Under the pieces are notes generated by a model. The model saw only the letters and a list, made by a program, of their open reading frames with translations, did no database searches and was not told where the DNA came from. The translations under genes and the position numbers were made by a program. Positions 60,243 through 64,000 of a stretch of 64,000 nucleotides of DNA are shown here, one piece after another. The stretch lies in assembly GCA_000720375.1 (NCBI GenBank), contig JOAA01000020.1:186001-250000 (forward strand). The letters are read 5' to 3'. How positions within the stretch are numbered: the first letter of the stretch is position 1; each line of letters begins with the position of its first letter. The stretch is from Rhodococcus rhodnii. Lineage in GTDB: Bacteria > Actinomycetota > Actinomycetes > Mycobacteriales > Pseudonocardiaceae.

Positions 60243-61902
60243 GGCGGGTGGCGTTGGCCGCGGTGTCGTCCGGTTCTTCCTGGGCTGCCCGTTCCGCCTT
60301 CACGCGGGAGAGGTAGTTGTCCACTTCGTGCTGGCGTTGGGCGTCGTCCCAGTCCAGCAACGGGGCGATCAGGGCGGCTACTTCACCCGCCGCGGTCACG
60401 CCACGATCCCGTTCCTCGATGGAGATCCTGGTCCGCCGGGTCAGCACGTCCTCCAGGTGCAGTGCGCCCTCGTGGGTCACCGCGTACACCGCTTCCGCCT
60501 TCAGGTAGTCCGGCGCGCCCGGGATCGGTTCGCCGAGCTCGGGTTGCTCCTGGATCAGCCACAACAGGTCGTGGATTGCCGTGCCGTAGCGCTGCAGCAG
60601 GTGTTCGGCACGCTCCACCGGCAACCCGAGACTCCTGCGGTCACGCCACAGGGACTGGTAGCCGTCGCCGCCGAGGATCGGCAGCCGGTCCGTCCGTGAA
60701 TGTGGTACGTCCCAAGGGATGTTCTGGGCCGCGACGTCGACTGCGTCCTCTGCCATCACCCGATAGGTCGTGTACTTGCCGCCGGCGATGAGCACCAGGC
60801 CGGGAATCGGATTGGCGACCGCGTGCTCGCGCGACAGTTTCGTTGTCTCCGCGGCCTTTGCGGCGAGCAACGGTCGCAGTCCCGCGTACACGCCTTCGAT
60901 GTCGTCGTGGGTCAGTGGCTTGCGCAGCACGGCGTTCACGTGGTCGAGCACATAGTCCACATCGGCCTTGCTCGCCGCAGGGTGCTCCCGAGACAGATCC
61001 CATGGTGTGTCAGTGGTTCCGACGATCCAGTGGTTGGCCCACGGGATCACGAACAGCACACTCTTCTCGGTCCGCAGGATCAGCCCGGTGTCAAGGTCGA
61101 TCGCTTGCTTGGGCACCACGATGTGGACGCCTTTGGATGCCCGGACCGTGAAGGGCGCGGGAATGCCAGCGGCCTTGGACAGGTCGTCGCTCCAGACTCC
61201 TGTAGCGCCAACCACGACGCGGGCTTTGACCGTGAACTCCGCGCCAGTCTCCAGATCCTGGACGTGAGCTCCGGCGATCCTGTCGCCCTCGCGCACCAAT
61301 GACGTCATCCGGGTTCGAGTCAGGATCGAAGCTCCCAACTCGGCGGCGGTCCGCGCGACCATCATGGTGTGCCGGGCGTCGTCGACTTGGGCGTCGTAGT
61401 ACTGAATCGCGCCGATCAACGCATCAGGTGCCAGGGATGGCGCGACTTCGAAGGCCCGGCGACGACTGAGGTGACGGTGGCGCGGCAGAGCACGTGCGCC
61501 GCCGAGGGTGTCGTACAGCATGACGCCCGCGCCGATGTAGCCGCGCTCCCACACCCGGTGCTTCAGTGGCACGAGGAATTTCACCGGACGCACCAGGTGG
61601 GGAGCCAGCTTGGTGAGCAACAGCCCACGTTCCTTCAGCGCCTCCCGCACCAGCTTGAAGTCGAGCTGTTCCAGATAGCGCAGGCCACCGTGGATCAACT
61701 TGCTCGACCGGCTCGACGTCCCCGCGGCGAAGTCACGGGCTTCGACCAGCCCCACGGACAGTCCGCGGGTGGCGGCGTCGAGCGCGATCCCTGCTCCGGT
61801 CACGCCGCCGCCGATGACCAGGACGTCGACTTCCTGAGTGCTCAGCTTCTGCAGCGCTTCTTTGCGGTATCGCGGGGAAAGGGGTACGGAAGGCACAGTC
61901 AT
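60139..61902 (-). CDS. glpD: Glycerol-3-phosphate dehydrogenase
   Basis: A 587-aa FAD-dependent dehydrogenase from the ATG at 61902, 4 bp after glpK. FAD-binding VDVLVIGGGVTGAGIALDAATRG starts near residue 24. SSRSSKLIHGGLRYLE and LIAGGKYTTYRVMAEDAV are family signatures. It oxidises glycerol-3-phosphate to dihydroxyacetone phosphate and feeds electrons to quinone at the membrane. The C-terminal 35 or so residues after DDTAANATRL run antisense to the cupin gene and look unlike the usual GlpD end. Confidence 0.95.
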   Translation of the reverse strand: MTVPSVPLSPRYRKEALQKLSTQEVDVLVIGGGVTGAGIALDAATRGLSVGLVEARDFAAGTSSRSSKLIHGGLRYLEQLDFKLVREALKERGLLLTKLAPHLVRPVKFLVPLKHRVWERGYIGAGVMLYDTLGGARALPRHRHLSRRRAFEVAPSLAPDALIGAIQYYDAQVDDARHTMMVARTAAELGASILTRTRMTSLVREGDRIAGAHVQDLETGAEFTVKARVVVGATGVWSDDLSKAAGIPAPFTVRASKGVHIVVPKQAIDLDTGLILRTEKSVLFVIPWANHWIVGTTDTPWDLSREHPAASKADVDYVLDHVNAVLRKPLTHDDIEGVYAGLRPLLAAKAAETTKLSREHAVANPIPGLVLIAGGKYTTYRVMAEDAVDVAAQNIPWDVPHSRTDRLPILGGDGYQSLWRDRRSLGLPVERAEHLLQRYGTAIHDLLWLIQEQPELGEPIPGAPDYLKAEAVYAVTHEGALHLEDVLTRRTRISIEERDRGVTAAGEVAALIAPLLDWDDAQRQHEVDNYLSRVKAERAAQEEPDDTAANATRLSLATALVPDGISALPAPQPAQASASVRRAHRTW

Positions 61903-61906
61903 CTCC

Positions 61907-63403
61907 CTAGTTGACGTCGACCCAGTCGAGGGTTCGGCCGACGGCTTTCTGCCAGCCCGCGTAGCCCGCGGCCCGTTGCTCCTCGGACCACGACGGCTGC
62001 CAGCGGCGGTCCTCGTTCCAGTTCTGCTCGAGTTCCTCAGTGGACTTCCAGAACCCGACGGCCAGCCCGGCCGCGTAGGCCGCACCGAGCGCAGTGGTCT
62101 CCGCGACCACAGGCTTGGACACGGGCACACCGAGCACGTCCGCCTGCATCTGCATGCACAGCTGGTTCGCGGTCACGCCACCGTCCACACGCAACACATC
62201 CAGCTTCACGCCGGAGTCGTTCTCCATGGCCTCGACCACGTCCCGGCTCTGGTAGCAGATCGCCTCCAGGGTCGCCCTGGCCACGTGCGCGTTGGTCGTG
62301 GCCCGGGTCAGGCCCACGATCGCGCCACGCGCGTCGGAGCGCCAGTACGGCGCGAACAGTCCGGAAAACGCTGGTACGAAATAGATCCCGCCGTTGTCGG
62401 CGACCTGCGAGGCCAGCGTCTCGCTCTGCGCCGCACCGCTGATGATGCCGAGCTGGTCACGCAGCCACTGCACGGCCGAGCCGGTGACCGCGATCGAGCC
62501 TTCCAGCGCGTAGACCGGCTTGTCGTCACCGAACTGGTAGCACAACGTGGTCAGCAGGCCGTGCTTCGACCGGACGAGTTCGTGACCCGTGTTGAGCAAC
62601 AGGAAGTTGCCTGTGCCGTAGGTGTTCTTGGCCTCGCCCGGCCGGAAGCAGACCTGGCCGACGGTCGCCGCCTGCTGGTCGCCGAGGTCCCCGGTCACGG
62701 CGAGCTCGCCGTGCAGTGGGCCGTCGGACCGGGTGGTGCCGAAGAAGCCGGACGACGGCTTGATCTCCGGCAGCATCTGCCTCGGGATGTTGAAGAACGA
62801 CAACAGCTCGTCGTCCCATGCCAGCGTTTCCAGGTCCATCAGCATCGTGCGGCTGGCGTTGGTCGGGTCGGTCACGTGCTGACCGGTCAGGTTCCACAGC
62901 AGCCACGAGTCGGTCGTTCCGAAGATCGCTTCGCCGTTCTCGGCGTCTTCGCGGACTCCCTCGATGTTCTCCAGGATCCACTGGAGTTTCCCGCCGGAGA
63001 AGTACGTCGCGGGCGGCAGGCCCGCCTTGCGGCGGATCACGTCGCCCTTGCCGCTGCGCTCCAGCTCCGCGGCGATGCGGTCGGTCCTGGTGTCCTGCCA
63101 CACGATCGCGTTGCAGTACGGGCGGCCGGTCCGGCGGTTCCAGACCACTGTGGTCTCACGCTGGTTGGTGATCCCGAGCGCGGCGAGGTCCGAAACGGAC
63201 AGATTGGTCTTGGTGAACGTGGACTCGATCACCGAGCGGGTGCGTTCCCAGATCTCGGTCGGGTCGTGCTCGACCCAGCCCGGCTTGGGCAGGATCTGCT
63301 CGTGCTCGAGCTGGTGGCGGGCGATCTCGTTGCCACCGTGGTCGAAGATCATGAACCGGGTGCTCGTGGTGCCCTGGTCGACGGCTGCGACAAAATCCGG
63401 CAT
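61907..63403 (-). CDS. glpK: Glycerol kinase
   Basis: A 498-aa FGGY-family kinase from the ATG at 63403 with GGAGA upstream. [19 protein letters not shown] (phosphate loop), [43 protein letters not shown] and VDGGVTANQ are all present. It phosphorylates glycerol taken up by the neighbouring GlpF. It sits between glpF (13 bp) and glpD (4 bp) in one operon. Confidence 0.97.
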   Translation of the reverse strand: MPDFVAAVDQGTTSTRFMIFDHGGNEIARHQLEHEQILPKPGWVEHDPTEIWERTRSVIESTFTKTNLSVSDLAALGITNQRETTVVWNRRTGRPYCNAIVWQDTRTDRIAAELERSGKGDVIRRKAGLPPATYFSGGKLQWILENIEGVREDAENGEAIFGTTDSWLLWNLTGQHVTDPTNASRTMLMDLETLAWDDELLSFFNIPRQMLPEIKPSSGFFGTTRSDGPLHGELAVTGDLGDQQAATVGQVCFRPGEAKNTYGTGNFLLLNTGHELVRSKHGLLTTLCYQFGDDKPVYALEGSIAVTGSAVQWLRDQLGIISGAAQSETLASQVADNGGIYFVPAFSGLFAPYWRSDARGAIVGLTRATTNAHVARATLEAICYQSRDVVEAMENDSGVKLDVLRVDGGVTANQLCMQMQADVLGVPVSKPVVAETTALGAAYAAGLAVGFWKSTEELEQNWNEDRRWQPSWSEEQRAAGYAGWQKAVGRTLDWVDVN

Positions 63404-63416
63404 GGCTGGTCTCCTC

Positions 63417-64000
63417 TCAGGCGGACTGGAGTTCTTTGGCCGGCACGGCGGCAGGCTCTTCGGCCGGCAGGTAGCGCTCGATGAAGAACTTGTAGATCGC
63501 CGCACCGATCAGGCCGCCGAGAATCGGCGCCACAATCGGTATCCACCAGTACGGGAAGTCGTATTGGTCCCTGAACGCCGTTTCGTAGCCGGTCAGCCAG
63601 GAAGCCAGGCGCGGCCCGAAGTCGCGGGCGGGGTTGATGGCGTACCCGGCGTTGGTCCCCCACGCCATGCCGATCGCGACCACGGAGAACCCGACGACCA
63701 GCGGCGTCATGTTGGCCAGCGGAGCGGAGTTGCGCAGGTCGGTGATGGCGAAGATGACCAGCACGAGGATCGCGGTACCGATGATCTGGTCGCGGAAGGC
63801 GCCCCAGTCACCCACCGGAAGCGTGCCGTTACCCGGCAGCGTCGAGAAGACACCCTGCGTCTTCATGGTCAGACCAGGGTCGGCCGCGTTGAGCACCTCG
63901 GTGTAGTTCCAGCGCACCAGCATCGCGGCCACGAACGCCCCCGCGGTCTGCGCCAGCGCGTACGGGGCGACTTTGCGCCACGAGAAGCCTTTGAACACCG
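63417..64000 (-). CDS. glpF: Glycerol uptake facilitator, aquaporin family (5' end cut by window edge)
   Basis: The C-terminal 194 residues of a MIP-family channel are present. The second pore motif is [10 protein letters not shown] (in GYAINPARD) with the aspartate typical of glycerol facilitators. Helices [46 protein letters not shown] and [18 protein letters not shown] are visible. The first NPA motif and the start lie beyond base 64000. It heads the glpFKD operon. Confidence 0.94.
   Translation of the reverse strand, partial: VFKGFSWRKVAPYALAQTAGAFVAAMLVRWNYTEVLNAADPGLTMKTQGVFSTLPGNGTLPVGDWGAFRDQIIGTAILVLVIFAITDLRNSAPLANMTPLVVGFSVVAIGMAWGTNAGYAINPARDFGPRLASWLTGYETAFRDQYDFPYWWIPIVAPILGGLIGAAIYKFFIERYLPAEEPAAVPAKELQSA

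Overview
The window is high-GC DNA with frequent GTG and TTG starts. It has tight ATGA/TGATG/GTGA gene junctions and actinobacterial gene families: DnaE1 with an intact PHP domain, the clpS-DUF2017 pair, a DUF222/13E12 HNH protein, the SCO2521-SCO2525 families, and GlpF-GlpK-GlpD. It is best read as a chromosomal segment of a filamentous actinomycete, probably Pseudonocardiales. The placement is inferred from family content, not from a marker gene. No rRNA, tRNA or CRISPR array was seen.

Region 1 (1-5320): the 5' part of dnaE (minus strand, cut by the left edge), a divergent LysR regulator, and a DevS/DosT-like sensor kinase. A palindrome resembling the mycobacterial dormancy (DevR) box lies just upstream of the kinase.

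Region 2 (5458-11960): a tightly coupled plus-strand cassette matching the uncharacterised SCO2525-SCO2524-SCO2523-SCO2522-SCO2521 set (methyltransferase, large conserved protein, ParA-like variant P-loop protein, two conserved proteins). A sixth gene with a membrane hairpin follows.

Region 3 (11878-27063): mostly small divergent regulator/target modules, several with clear palindromes between the partners. They are AraC/aldo-keto reductase, alpha/beta hydrolase (fluoroacetate-dehalogenase-like)/CGNR, MFS/Rrf2, and TetR/SnoaL. There is also a lipoprotein serpin, a PaoABC-like molybdenum aldehyde oxidoreductase operon with a frameshifted membrane gene, and a 13E12-type HNH gene. Two genes carry apparent single-base deletions.

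Region 4 (27357-48927) is the most interesting part. One 19.3-kb minus-strand operon of 13 genes has almost every junction overlapping. Its order is GrpE-like, Hsp70-1, a large beta-sandwich protein, a zinc-ribbon GTPase, a GAP1-like protein, a membrane GTPase, a 61-aa membrane protein, Hsp70-2, vWA, a 1319-aa TPR-CHAT protease, Hsp70-3, an MbcA/ParS-like candidate antitoxin and a RES-domain protein. A LuxR-type regulator diverges from its head. Convergent to that regulator is a protein with a RES-like domain fused to a TIR domain. I read the locus as a GTPase/chaperone-controlled conflict or stress system with protease and NAD-consuming outputs. The gene families are recognised; the way they work together is inference.

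Region 5 (49009-64000): exported proteins (5'-nucleotidase, repeat-bearing lipoprotein, trypsin-like protease), a clpS-DUF2017-AlaX-arginase-like operon, a DUF6461-type protein, an AceE/transketolase-like enzyme with a divergent Lrp/AsnC regulator, a cupin, and the glpFKD operon (glpF cut by the right edge).
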